Assembly: GCF_014284305.1 (NCBI RefSeq) | Contig: NZ_JACOFW010000016.1 | Location: 45,180 to 109,179, forward strand | Reading direction: 5' to 3' | DNA: 64,000 bases | Source of the DNA: Affinundibacterium seohonense | Lineage (GTDB): Bacteria; Pseudomonadota; Gammaproteobacteria; Burkholderiales; Burkholderiaceae_D | Shown here: positions 37,397 to 46,644 of the stretch, piece after piece | Position numbering within the stretch: position 1 is the stretch's first letter | Layout of the letters: every line of letters starts with the position of its first letter | Notes under the pieces: model-generated | The model's input: only the letters and a program-made list of their open reading frames with translations | What the model was told of the DNA's origin: nothing | The model's database searches: none | Made by a program: the position numbers and the translations under genes

Positions 37397-39127
37397 ATGA
37401 TGAGCCGCCAACCATTTACCGTAGCCGATTACCTGCTAACCCGCTTATTGCAGCTGAATGTCACCGATGTGTTTCAAATTCCCGGTGATTACGTTAAACA
37501 TTTCACCCAAGCACTAGAAGACTTTGATGGTGTTAAGACGATAGGTGCAGTCAATGAGTTAGATGCCACTTATGCCGCTGATGCCTATGCGCGTACACGT
37601 GGACTCGCTGCAGTTTCTTTGCAATATGGTGTCAGCACCTTTAGTGCCTTAAATGCAGTCGCTGGTGCCTATGTTGAACGCAGCCCTATCGTGGTGATTA
37701 GTGCTTGTCCTGGCGCCGATATGCGCAATCAGACCAATATGTACGGCATGATTTTTCATCATTCCACGGGTAATTTGGACGCTGATCAAAATGTCTACAA
37801 GAACGTCACCGTGGCGGCAGAGACGCTCAGCACTTCTGTTGGTGCTGCGGAGAAAATCGACGCCTTATTGATTGCTGCACTCACGCATCGTCGTCCTGTG
37901 TACATCGCTTGTTACAAGGAAGTGTGGGGCGAACCATGCCCACGCCCATCAGCAACACCACTAAAAGCTGCGCGTCTGGCTAGTGAGAAACTTGCTTTAG
38001 AAAACGCCGTGGAATTGGCTTGGTCGCAAATCACCGCAGCAAAAAAACCATTGATCTTTGCAGGCGTAGAAGTCCTGCGTTTTGGTCTCAGCAAGTTACT
38101 ACAAAAAATTATCGATGCCAGCGGTATGTTGTACACCACGACCACGTTGGGAAAAACCGTGGTCGATGAAGTGGGTGAGCAATTCATCGGAACGTATGCT
38201 GATCAAGCTTCTATCGCCAGCGTGATCACAAAGGTTGAAGAAGCCGACTGCATCATTTCACTAGGCACGATTTTGACTGATGATTATCTGTGGCTGATGG
38301 AAAACAAATATCCGCAAATGATACAAAGCTCATTGGGGCAGATGCGAGTCGGTTACTTTCAATACGAAGGCGTGTTTATGGAAGACTTTATGGAAGCGCT
38401 CTTGAAGCGTTTTCAAAAATCCAAGTCCTACCCGTTAAAAGTACAAGCGCCCGCCAAGCCAGTGTATCCCGAACCGTGGATATCAAACTCGGATGCGCGC
38501 TGGAATGACAAGCCTGAGGTCATCACCTACAACCGCTTTTTCCAACACACCATGAAGTTTTTGCTGGACCAAAAAATGATGGACGATATCGTCATGGTGT
38601 ATGGCGTCAGTAGCGCGATGTATGTCGCTAGCAATGCGATGGGCATGAAGCAAGGTAGCTATATCAGCTCTGCTGCTTGGCAATGCATAGGATTTGAAAC
38701 TGGCGCTGCCTCTGGCGCACAACTCGGTAGTGGCAAACGCGCTCTGACGATAGCGGGTGATGGCGGCTTTATGATGGTTTGCCAATCCTTGTCCACGCTG
38801 GCTCGCAATAACTTGAACTCAGTGATCTTCGTTATGAGTAATGGCGTGTACGCGATCGAGCAAGTGTATGTCGATGTCACCGCCTTTGAAGCAGGCCCAC
38901 AGCACAAATTCGATAGCTTCGACATCTTGCCGAAATGGGATTACATGGCACTGGCGCAAGCCTTTGGTGCTAAGGGTTTTAAAGTCGAAACGGTAGAGGA
39001 ATTAAAGCGCGTTCTACCACTCATTAAGAAAATCAAATCGCAGCCTGTCTTGGTGGAAGTCTGTATTCCAGAAAAAGACTTGCCGCAACAAATGGCACGT
39101 TTGGGCAATGAGACTTTGCCGGTGTGA
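37397..39127 (+). CDS. ThDP-dependent 2-oxo-acid decarboxylase (indolepyruvate/phenylpyruvate type)
   Basis: 576 residues, pyruvate-decarboxylase family. The catalytic set is present: GDYVKHF aspartate, NELDATYAADAYAR glutamate, FHHSTGN paired histidines, the ThDP/Mg motif GDGGFMMVCQ...NN, and NGVYAIEQ with the second glutamate. Such enzymes turn indolepyruvate, phenylpyruvate or branched keto acids into aldehydes. The ATG at 37397 is chosen for spacing to AAGGA; ATG 37391 is too close. The next gene is a flavin amine oxidase that could supply the keto acid. Substrate choice cannot be settled by reading; the name ipdC would be a guess. Confidence 0.87.
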   Translation: MMSRQPFTVADYLLTRLLQLNVTDVFQIPGDYVKHFTQALEDFDGVKTIGAVNELDATYAADAYARTRGLAAVSLQYGVSTFSALNAVAGAYVERSPIVVISACPGADMRNQTNMYGMIFHHSTGNLDADQNVYKNVTVAAETLSTSVGAAEKIDALLIAALTHRRPVYIACYKEVWGEPCPRPSATPLKAARLASEKLALENAVELAWSQITAAKKPLIFAGVEVLRFGLSKLLQKIIDASGMLYTTTTLGKTVVDEVGEQFIGTYADQASIASVITKVEEADCIISLGTILTDDYLWLMENKYPQMIQSSLGQMRVGYFQYEGVFMEDFMEALLKRFQKSKSYPLKVQAPAKPVYPEPWISNSDARWNDKPEVITYNRFFQHTMKFLLDQKMMDDIVMVYGVSSAMYVASNAMGMKQGSYISSAAWQCIGFETGAASGAQLGSGKRALTIAGDGGFMMVCQSLSTLARNNLNSVIFVMSNGVYAIEQVYVDVTAFEAGPQHKFDSFDILPKWDYMALAQAFGAKGFKVETVEELKRVLPLIKKIKSQPVLVEVCIPEKDLPQQMARLGNETLPV

Positions 39128-39149
39128 TTTTGAATGACAAAACAAGCCC

Positions 39150-39218
39150 TCGACGCAGAGGCGTAGAGTACGCAGAGAAAGACAATGAGTATTTTCTGCG
39201 TACTCTGCGCCTCTGCGG
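39150..39218. repeat. Palindromic intergenic repeat between decarboxylase and amine oxidase
   Basis: The arms at about 39153-39176 and 39194-39217 are complementary with one mismatch and contain CGCAGAGGCG and GTACGCAGA. I recall similar CGCAGAGGCGCAGAG sequences as a widely dispersed intergenic repeat in Proteobacteria. A transcript would fold into a stable 24-bp hairpin between the two genes. Confidence 0.7.
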
Positions 39219-39271
39219 TGAAAGTAGTTCAATTTAAAAAAACTAAGTAACTAATTTATTAGGAGATTCTC

Positions 39272-41284
39272 ATGGCGAAAACAAATTCAAATACAAAGAC
39301 ATATTCCATCTTCGGCGCTGGTGCTGCGGGTTTATACACAGCTTGGCGCTTGCTGAATGGCGAAGTCAAAAACAGCAAAGATAAAAGTAAAAAACTCGCT
39401 AAAGGCGACACCTTAGAACTCTACGACTGGGGACGCTATGATTTCTCCAAAGCCCATCCTGGTACACGTGCTGCGGGTGCGCGTATCTGCACTTGGCACT
39501 ACAAAAACGATAAGACGCAAGCCTACTTAGAGCTCGGCGGCATGCGCTATTCCGATTGGGATATGAATGCCAAAGACGCCAATAACGGCACTGCACCCGG
39601 GCATCGTGTTGTCACCACTGTAATTAAACAATTAGGCCTAGATAAATATGCAGTGCCGTTTAATGAATCCACCAATCCACTTTACTATTTACGAAGCAAA
39701 AATTTTTTCTTAAATCAAATTACGTCGCAAACTCCTGCGCCGTATCACGTTGATCATTACGGTGCAGATGGCGCGCCAGACAATGGTTTCTCGACTTTAG
39801 AAAAACTATCCGTGACAAAAAACATGACGCGCCGTCAGTGGGATACTTTTTATCGCGATGGTGTGATTAAGGTCAATACCGGTGATGGTTCGGTCTATCA
39901 AAAAGGCGATAAGCTCAAAGACATCGGTTACTGGAATTTGATGTACGACCAATTGGGCAGCGAGGGTTTTAACTACGCCGCGGACGGCAATGGCTATAGC
40001 TCCAACGTGATCAATTGGAACTCGGCTTATGCGTTCCAAGCGAATAATGAATTCACGCCGGGTAATCAATACAAGACGATTAACATCGGCTATTCCGGTA
40101 TGTTTAACGCCTTATTTGATCAGATCGTCAAGCTCGCCAAAGCGCAGGGCGTGAACTTTAATTATCAACCCAACACGCGCCTGCAATCTATTGTCGCCAA
40201 AGATAAAGTCATTCATTACAGCTACGCGACACGTGAAAATCCATGGAAGAAAGCGGGCACCAAAACCACCGATGCGGCGTGGTTAGCGATGCCGCGCCAT
40301 GCGATTGAGCAAGTGGCCCAAGGTTCTCGCTTTGAAGCCGATGTGGGCGTGACCGATGTCCTCAATCATCGTAAAGTCCAGTTGTACTTAGAAGCTGCGA
40401 TCATGCAGCCATCTTACAAAGTCGGTATGTTTTTTGATGCGCCATGGTGGACCGCCGATTCGCAAAATCCACCAATCTACATGCCGCAATTGACAGGCTA
40501 TGAAGTGACGCAACGAGCTGTCGTGCAATTAAAAGCCTTGGGTTTATCGAAATCGACTTTGAAAGCCTTGAGTAGTTTAGTCGGCACACCATACGCGAGT
40601 TCATCGGATTTGATTCAAGCCGTTGAAGCGATTACCGAAGAGCGGCTAAGTCTCAAACATGAAAACGCCTTGCTACAAGTGACTCTAAATAACACGATTG
40701 GTCCGAGTGTCACAGACACACCAATTCGCCAAGTCGTGTATTTCGGCAATAACGCCAGTGACGCAACAGCCAAACCTATCTATGGTTTGCTAGCTAGTTA
40801 TGACGATGAGGCTTACACGACATTCTGGAAAGAGATGGAGCTAGAGCCAGATCAAGAACAGCATATTCCAACGAATGAAAATGTACAGACTCTACAAGGC
40901 CCGAAAAAAGTGCCAGACCGCATGGTCAAAATGCTGCGCAAGCAGTTAGCCGAAATTCACTTCGGTCCAAATTCGGATTACAGCATGGTGCCAGCACCTG
41001 TCGAAGCAGCCTATATGGATTGGTCATTGCCACCGTTTAATGCTGGCTATCACGCGTGGTCTTCGCATTTTAATATTGGTGACGTACAACAAAAAATTCG
41101 CAAACCTTCGCAGTTGATGGAGAAGACTGATGTGAATATTTTCATCGTTGGCGAGGCGTATTCGAATGATCAGGCTTGGGTGGAGGGCGCTTATTGTACG
41201 GCTGAGTCGGTGTTGAATGATTTCTTTGGCGTGGAGCCGATTATTGATAATTGTGAGTATCCGTTTATTTGTTCGGCGAAGTAG
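39272..41284 (+). CDS. Flavin-dependent amine/L-amino-acid oxidase family protein
   Basis: 670 residues. The N-terminal FAD-binding GxGxxG (SIFGAGAAGLYTAWRLL), ELGGMRYS and the C-terminal GEAYSNDQAWVEGAYCTAESVL, which contacts FAD, define the amine-oxidase fold. There is no signal peptide, so it is cytoplasmic. AGGAGA lies 7 bases before the ATG. Length is greater than typical monoamine oxidases and fits L-amino-acid or tryptophan oxidases. It sits 145 bp after the ThDP decarboxylase on the same strand, with a hairpin repeat between them. Together they suggest amino acid to keto acid to aldehyde conversion. The substrate is unknown. Confidence 0.82.
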   Translation: MAKTNSNTKTYSIFGAGAAGLYTAWRLLNGEVKNSKDKSKKLAKGDTLELYDWGRYDFSKAHPGTRAAGARICTWHYKNDKTQAYLELGGMRYSDWDMNAKDANNGTAPGHRVVTTVIKQLGLDKYAVPFNESTNPLYYLRSKNFFLNQITSQTPAPYHVDHYGADGAPDNGFSTLEKLSVTKNMTRRQWDTFYRDGVIKVNTGDGSVYQKGDKLKDIGYWNLMYDQLGSEGFNYAADGNGYSSNVINWNSAYAFQANNEFTPGNQYKTINIGYSGMFNALFDQIVKLAKAQGVNFNYQPNTRLQSIVAKDKVIHYSYATRENPWKKAGTKTTDAAWLAMPRHAIEQVAQGSRFEADVGVTDVLNHRKVQLYLEAAIMQPSYKVGMFFDAPWWTADSQNPPIYMPQLTGYEVTQRAVVQLKALGLSKSTLKALSSLVGTPYASSSDLIQAVEAITEERLSLKHENALLQVTLNNTIGPSVTDTPIRQVVYFGNNASDATAKPIYGLLASYDDEAYTTFWKEMELEPDQEQHIPTNENVQTLQGPKKVPDRMVKMLRKQLAEIHFGPNSDYSMVPAPVEAAYMDWSLPPFNAGYHAWSSHFNIGDVQQKIRKPSQLMEKTDVNIFIVGEAYSNDQAWVEGAYCTAESVLNDFFGVEPIIDNCEYPFICSAK

Positions 41285-41350
41285 GGGATGGGTTTTGAAT
41301 TTGATTTAGGTCTTTTCTTTAAGGGAAGACCTTTCAAATTACTATTAGTC

Positions 41351-41782
41351 TCGTCACGCCTGCGAAGGCAGTAGTCTAGTGGCGTTCGTCGATATGGATA
41401 ACTTCGTCCGACTCATCCGATATGTAATTCTTAGCTAATTTCATTGACCTCTGGTCGGTGGTATGCCGACAGCTACCCGTCTCGTCACTCCTGCGAAGGC
41501 ACGAGTCCAGTGGCTTTCGTTGATGAATATTGATGTTTGTCGATATCGATTATTTCGTCCGACTCATCCGATATGTCATTCTCAGCTAATTTCTTTGACC
41601 TCTGGTCGGGGGTAGCCCGACAGTTATCTATCTCGTCACTCCTGCGAAGGCAGGAGTCTAGTGGCGTTCGTTGATTAACACTGATGTTTGTCGATATGGA
41701 TGGTTTCATCCGACTCATCTTATATGTAATTCTCATCTAATCTCGTTGACCTCTGGTCGGTGGTAGACCGACAGCTACTCAC
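41351..41782. repeat. Three tandem copies of a 131-151-bp repeat
   Basis: Units begin with TCGTCACTCCTGCGAAGGCA at 41351 (one mismatch), 41482 and 41633. Each runs through CGTCCGACTCATC and TTGACCTCTGGTCGG and ends in an inverted CGG/CCG hairpin. The first unit lacks about 20 bp present in the other two. The start resembles the common CCTGCGAAGGCAGG-type extragenic palindrome. No gene is seen. Confidence 0.85.
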
Positions 41783-42384
41783 TTTCTTTGCTTCGCCAAA
41801 GAAAGTAAGCAAAGAAAGGCGACCACGCTGCCACTGCCCTTCGGGTGCCCAATTGTGCAAGACAAAAAATGGGAAAGTGTTGAAACTCGCCTTCGGCTCA
41901 GACAACAACACTTTCTTTATCCATTTTCTGTCCCGCACAATTGGCAGTGTCAGAAGTGGATGAAGGTCAAAGGCAAAGGCAAAGTCAAAAGCAAAGTCAA
42001 AAGCAAAGTCAAAAGCAAAGTCAAAAGCAAAGTCAAAAGCAAAGTCAAAAGCAAAGTCAAAAGCAAAGTCAAAAGCAACGACCTACTGCTGCCAGTAGAA
42101 AAATGGATGTCCATTGAGATTGATTGTCTTGATGTTGCAGTTGTTTTTGACCGACCCCCGTTTGAGACGATGTAATTTGTGCGTCACAGAAAATGGATAA
42201 GAAAGTGTTGTTGTTTGAACCGAAGGCGAGTTTCAACACTTTCCCATTTTTTGTGATGCACAAATTATGCTGAAGCGAAGCGTAAGTACCCCGAAGGGGC
42301 GAGTCTACGGTCGCCTTTTTTTTGGATTACCTTTTTTGGCGAAGCAAAAAAGGTAATTGGCTGTCGGGCCACACCCGACCTGTG
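41754..42384. repeat. Large inverted-repeat element with nested hairpins
   Basis: 41754-41946 and 42174-42384 are reverse-complement relatives over most of their length. Both contain the CAACACTTTC/GAAAGTGTTG hairpin around CCTTCGG, the AATGGATAA block, and a terminal CGACAG/CTGTCG hairpin. They flank about 225 bp that hold a 12-bp tandem repeat. No transposase is present inside, so this looks like a non-autonomous composite element or two head-to-head copies of a dispersed repeat. Confidence 0.75.
41984..42079. repeat. 12-bp tandem repeat, eight copies
   Basis: GTCAAAAGCAAA repeated at 41984, 41996, 42008 and so on to 42068; the last copy ends in C. Degenerate GGCAAA units precede it. In one frame it reads as a Lys-Val-Lys-Ser repeat, but the surrounding frame is not convincing as a gene. 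Confidence 0.95.
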
Positions 42385-42570
42385 AACGACCAGCAAGTTG
42401 AAAAATGAACTAGAGTCAAATAAATCGACAACTTATTCGTTAAGAATGAAGCATGGGTTAACTCCAATACGAACGGTTTCAAGCTCAAATTAGTCCTTAT
42501 CCAAAATTAAAAGCGCAGTCAATAAAGCACGGTATACTTCTTTCAAACTGAAGACAGTATTGATACCTAA

Positions 42571-45072
42571 ATGCCACCCCCAACAACCCACCACGCCCAC
42601 TTCCAACCCCGCATCACCCTACAAACCCTACACCGAGGTGACGGCTTATTAGGCATGAAACCCACAGGCACATTCGGCCCCCGTGGCGGCAGTGTCACGG
42701 TAGTACAAATTGACTGGCTCTACACAACAGATACAGGCTTGAGCTGGAAAACGCCAGCACCAACGACTTTACTAAACCGTCGACCTCACGCCACCCATTT
42801 AATGGAAGACGTGCAAGGCCAGCCAGTTGTGCTCGTTCGCGATCTCGGTGCAGAAGCGGATGCTTTAGATAAAGTCTGGGACCTGAACTTGCAGCCTGTG
42901 CCGGCAAGCAGTTTGCAATGGCGCAGTGAAGATGCGGCTTTGCAATTTGGTCCGCTGTGGAGTTTGCAGCAAGAGGATTTTTTTGCGGATTTTTGGGCGG
43001 AGGAATTGCCCCGTTTGCAGGCGCTCGGTTGGCGTGTTGTTGTGCGTCCGGGCTTTGCGCATGAGAGCGTACCTGTGGAGGCTTGGCATTTAATAATCGA
43101 CCCTGCCAGCGGTGAAGTGATAGGCAAAGAAGTTGCCACACCTATGCGTGGCTATGCGCAGACTATTGTGCCTCTAGGTTTGCCGGCGCGTGAAGGTTCG
43201 TGGTTGTTGAGTTTGGGTGTGGAGATTGATGGGCAGATTGTGGATCTGGTACCTATGCTGGCCAATTTGTTGCGACGTGATGCGCGATGGTCAGATGCGA
43301 AAAAGGTGATAGCAATCGATGATCTCGAGGTCATACAGTTGCGCGCGCCCGGTGGCAAGCGTATCGATGCCTTGGCAGCGCCATTGAAAGCCATTGTCAC
43401 CCACATGCTGGAATTGCTGACCGATGAGCAGCGCCTGCAAGATAAAGTGGCTGGTCCCTTGCATTTGTCGGCTTGGGATGGTTATCGATTGGAGGCCTTA
43501 CGCCAGTCTTTACTCGATAGCCAGGCCGCGCGAGCCGGTGTGCACGGTGGTTGGCAATTACGTGGTGATCTGGGGTTGCGCGAACTGGCACAACGCTTGC
43601 AAATGGTGGGCGAATTAAAACCGGTCGCTGCGCCAATTGGTTTGGGCATCACCTTGCGGCCATATCAATTGCATGGCGTCGCTTGGTTGCAGTATCTGCG
43701 TGAACATCATCTTGCAGGTATTTTGGCGGACGATATGGGTTTGGGTAAAACCGCGCAGGCGCTGGCACATATTTTGATCGAGAAGCAAGCAGGGCGTTTG
43801 GATAAACCGGCGTTAATTGTATTGCCGACCTCGTTGGTGTTTAACTGGCAGGCAGAAGCACAACGTATGGCGCCAAGTTTGCGCGTGCTGGCGCTTCAGG
43901 GCGCGCAGCGTGCTGAGAATTTCGCGCAGATGGCTGAAGTCGATATCGTATTGACGACCTATCCATTGTTGTGGCGTGATTTGGCCATTTTAGAGCAACA
44001 AACTTTTCATCTTCTCATTTTGGATGAGGCACAAACCGTGAAGAATGCTTCCAGTCGTGGAGCAGATGCTGTGCGTCGTTTGCGTACGCGGCATCGATTG
44101 TGTATTACGGGCACGCCATTGGAAAACAATCTAGGAGAATTGTGGACGCAGTTTGATTTTTTGATGCCAGGCTTCTTGGGGGATATGCGTAGTTTCACAC
44201 GACTGTGGCGCAAGCCTATCGAAGTCAACGGTGAAACCTTGCGAGCACAGTTATTAGCGCGCCGTGTACGGCCTTTTATTTTGCGTCGCCGTAAAGATGA
44301 AGTCGCAAGCGAATTGCCAGCCAAAACCGAGGTGATTAAGCGCTTGCAATTGCAGGGTCAGCAGCGGGACTTGTACGAAAGCGTACGTGTCGCAGCGGAT
44401 GATCAAATCAGAAAAATTCTACAGCGCAAAGGATTTTCTGGTAGTCAGATCACGATACTCGATGCGCTCTTGAAGCTTCGCCAGGTTTGTTGTGATCCCT
44501 ATCTTTTAAAGGGTTCCAAAACACCCGACACCATGGAGCGCGCCAAGTTAGAAATGCTCAGTGATATGCTGCCTAGCCTAGTGGCAGAAGGTCGACGCGT
44601 TTTGGTATTCTCTCAGTTCACCGAAATGCTAGATTTGATTGCAGTGCAGTTGGAGAAATTGTCTTTACCATTTTTGAGCTTGACCGGAAAAACACCGGTC
44701 GCGCAACGTGGAGCGGTGGTAGCGCGATTTCAAAATCAAGCTGAAGACAATGCACCGCCTATCATGCTGATCAGCTTAAAAGCTGGTGGCGTGGGTTTGA
44801 ATTTAACGGCTGCTGATACCGTGATTCACATGGACCCGTGGTGGAATCCTGCAGTCGAAGAACAAGCGACCTCACGCGCCCATCGTATCGGTCAGGATAA
44901 GAATGTGTTCGTATATAAACTGGTGGTCGAGGGAAGCATCGAAGAACGCATACTCGGTTTGCAAGAACGTAAAGCGGCGTTGGCAGAAGGTGTGCTCGGC
45001 AGTGATGTGGCGTTTTCGGCGAAGTTTAATGCTGAGGATTTGCAGGCTTTATTGCAGCCTTTGAGTTTGTAA
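42571..45072 (+). CDS. SNF2-family DEAD/DEAH-box helicase (HepA/RapA-like)
   Basis: 833 residues. An N-terminal SNF2-associated region of about 360 residues is followed by the helicase core: LRPYQLHGVAWL, Walker A DDMGLGKTAQ, LPTSLVFNW, DEAQ box (LILDEAQTVKN), ITGTPLENNLGELW, FILRRRKDEV, then the C-terminal half with VFSQFTEMLDLI, LISLKAGGVGLNLTAADTVIHMDPWWNPAVEEQATSRAHRIGQ (motifs V and VI). It is probably an ATP-dependent remodeller of DNA-protein or transcription complexes. No N-terminal SWIM zinc finger is seen, and the first residues MPPPTTHHAHFQP may not be the true start. It lies directly downstream of the repeat field. Confidence 0.92.
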   Translation: MPPPTTHHAHFQPRITLQTLHRGDGLLGMKPTGTFGPRGGSVTVVQIDWLYTTDTGLSWKTPAPTTLLNRRPHATHLMEDVQGQPVVLVRDLGAEADALDKVWDLNLQPVPASSLQWRSEDAALQFGPLWSLQQEDFFADFWAEELPRLQALGWRVVVRPGFAHESVPVEAWHLIIDPASGEVIGKEVATPMRGYAQTIVPLGLPAREGSWLLSLGVEIDGQIVDLVPMLANLLRRDARWSDAKKVIAIDDLEVIQLRAPGGKRIDALAAPLKAIVTHMLELLTDEQRLQDKVAGPLHLSAWDGYRLEALRQSLLDSQAARAGVHGGWQLRGDLGLRELAQRLQMVGELKPVAAPIGLGITLRPYQLHGVAWLQYLREHHLAGILADDMGLGKTAQALAHILIEKQAGRLDKPALIVLPTSLVFNWQAEAQRMAPSLRVLALQGAQRAENFAQMAEVDIVLTTYPLLWRDLAILEQQTFHLLILDEAQTVKNASSRGADAVRRLRTRHRLCITGTPLENNLGELWTQFDFLMPGFLGDMRSFTRLWRKPIEVNGETLRAQLLARRVRPFILRRRKDEVASELPAKTEVIKRLQLQGQQRDLYESVRVAADDQIRKILQRKGFSGSQITILDALLKLRQVCCDPYLLKGSKTPDTMERAKLEMLSDMLPSLVAEGRRVLVFSQFTEMLDLIAVQLEKLSLPFLSLTGKTPVAQRGAVVARFQNQAEDNAPPIMLISLKAGGVGLNLTAADTVIHMDPWWNPAVEEQATSRAHRIGQDKNVFVYKLVVEGSIEERILGLQERKAALAEGVLGSDVAFSAKFNAEDLQALLQPLSL

Positions 45073-45153
45073 GAGAGGCGTGTTTTCTTTTTGATTTGCA
45101 GGCTGGAAGAGGTGATGTAGCTCAGCTTGCAAAATCTAGGAAACGTCCTGCTA

Positions 45154-45705
45154 TTAGGGTTGTCCCATGCTGCGGAACACCCAATCCCAAAACTTGCTGG
45201 TGACGCCGTAACGGCCAGGTTCTTGTCGGTCGTGATGCAGTCCATGCCAATATTGTCGGCGTTTGAGCCACGCGTTTTCACTCACCGCGTGGTGTATCAG
45301 ATGATGTGTGACGGTGTACATAAAGTAGCCGACTAACATTCCCAAGGTGAGCGCGCAGGCGTGCCAAAGATTGTTGCTAAATATGAGTGCAGGAAGAAAT
45401 ATCAGGGTCAAAATTAAACTTGCGCTGAGAATCGTTGGTGTACGTATTAGTGCAGCGGGTCGGCGATGATGTTCCTCATGCCATTGTTGAAATGGCGCGA
45501 CGCCATGCAAGATGATGCGATGAACCACATACTCCACTGCAGTCCAGGACAATACGCCAGCGACCACTAAACCCGACAGTACCAGTGCCTCATTTGATGG
45601 ACTCATCGTGAATAGGAAGCCCGCCAATAATATGATGGCCAATCCATATAAAAGAAAATCAGCTAAGTAGGCAGCCTTACTATGTTCTGGCATTGAGATT
45701 TTCAT
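45154..45705 (-). CDS. Fatty acid hydroxylase/sterol desaturase superfamily membrane protein
   Basis: 183 residues from ATG 45705, which follows AGGAAAGAG; the frame extends upstream without support. There are about four membrane helices. The di-iron histidine clusters are present: HRIILHG, HEEHHRR, THHLIHH and HGLHHDR. Members hydroxylate or desaturate lipids or carotenoids at the membrane. The substrate is unknown. It lies convergent to the SNF2 gene with about 80 bp between. Confidence 0.85.
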   Translation of the reverse strand: MKISMPEHSKAAYLADFLLYGLAIILLAGFLFTMSPSNEALVLSGLVVAGVLSWTAVEYVVHRIILHGVAPFQQWHEEHHRRPAALIRTPTILSASLILTLIFLPALIFSNNLWHACALTLGMLVGYFMYTVTHHLIHHAVSENAWLKRRQYWHGLHHDRQEPGRYGVTSKFWDWVFRSMGQP

Positions 45706-45892
45706 CTCTTTCCTTTTAGTTTGAATTTGGTCGACTTGGTTTAGGGTAGACGATTGATAGCGAGGGATCGGTGCGGTGTCGAACTCACTCAACGCCACGC
45801 GTGAGATTGATCCCTTAGACTCTGATAAAGGAATGACATGGACTTCCGACCATTGTGGATATGCGCACTGAAGTGATGAACGCTAAGGGAGT

Positions 45893-46270
45893 CTAGGTGG
45901 GCTCGCGGTAATCTTTGCCAAGAATAATTTTGGCGTTGGCGTGGCTGATATGTTTGAAATAAGGTCTCGCCTCATGATTTGATACGAACATGAAATATTC
46001 GCCGTGACTATTTCTGGCATAGCAGGTCAGCGAGTAGGACTCGATCACGCCTTTATTGTTAATGATCGATTCATCTGATTTGATGATTTCAGCCTCTTCG
46101 CCGATGAAGATAAATTCGGGCGTACTAGAATGCGTTCGAAAATCGGTGAATTGCTTTCTTGCTTGTTTTCTGTAGACATCAATCGGGATTGATTTATTGA
46201 AAGATACAGTCGCTAAGAAACTTAGCCACACAAACAGAATGAAAACGCTAATGCTGAGAATTGTGTCCAT
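45893..46270 (-). CDS. Hypothetical protein with one N-terminal membrane helix (125 aa)
   Basis: Not recognised. A hydrophobic helix (ILSISVFILFVWLSFLATV) anchors a soluble C-terminal domain of about 95 residues with mixed strands (EFIFIGEEAEIIKSDES, GEYFMFVSNHEARPYF). The ATG is at 46270. About 190 bp separates it from the hydroxylase-family gene, so co-transcription is not assured. Confidence 0.6.
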   Translation of the reverse strand: MDTILSISVFILFVWLSFLATVSFNKSIPIDVYRKQARKQFTDFRTHSSTPEFIFIGEEAEIIKSDESIINNKGVIESYSLTCYARNSHGEYFMFVSNHEARPYFKHISHANAKIILGKDYREPT

Positions 46271-46414
46271 AAAATTGTTCGCATGAAAGCCAGTTGTTAA
46301 TGGAAATTAGTGGATTGCAGCAACGTCTAGCTTGATTTTCTGATTGTTTGTTCTCGTCTATTTTTGTGACGTCGGTAACGCCTAGCTAAGCATATTACAC
46401 CGAGACTGAACGAT

Positions 46415-46579
46415 TCAATGAGGCGCAATGCCGTTCGTCGTCACGACGCAAATAGGAAACGTGACGCCGCTGCACTCATACGACATAGCTGATGCATCCG
46501 GCGCCCACAATACTCGCCTCAGCTCGGCGTACAAGATCTCGCCTTTCTGTAATGCCAAGATGGCAGACTTAATTTCCAC
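46415..46579 (-). CDS. Candidate small protein or gene remnant (54 aa)
   Basis: A minus-strand frame starting at GTG 46579 translates to a protein-like sequence beginning MEIKSAILALQKGEILYAEL, with a later CSGVTFPIC. Its last codons overlap a REP-like repeat, suggesting the true C-terminus was lost or the gene is a relic. There is no clear Shine-Dalgarno. Family not recognised. Confidence 0.3.
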   Translation of the reverse strand: MEIKSAILALQKGEILYAELRRVLWAPDASAMSYECSGVTFPICVVTTNGIAPH

Positions 46580-46599
46580 TTAGGAGTAAGGAGATTCTC

Positions 46600-46644
46600 A
46601 TGCATCTATTCATAGCAACAGGCAGTACTTATCGGAAAGTTTGA
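46600..46644 (+). CDS. Possible 14-residue leader peptide
   Basis: AAGGAGA lies 6 bases before an ATG; the frame reads MHLFIATGSTYRKV then TGA, about 120 bp ahead of the receptor gene. It may be a translated leader or chance. Confidence 0.25.
   Translation: MHLFIATGSTYRKV

Noticed and set aside
41351..42079. CRISPR array
   Set aside because: The repeats are tandem without unique spacers, and the 131-151-bp and 12-bp units do not fit a repeat-spacer pattern. No cas genes are in the window.
41855..42175. Frame with a Lys-Val-Lys-Ser repeat (106 codons)
   Set aside because: It starts inside one arm of the inverted repeat, its repeats are the direct translation of a 12-bp tandem repeat, and there is no ribosome binding site.
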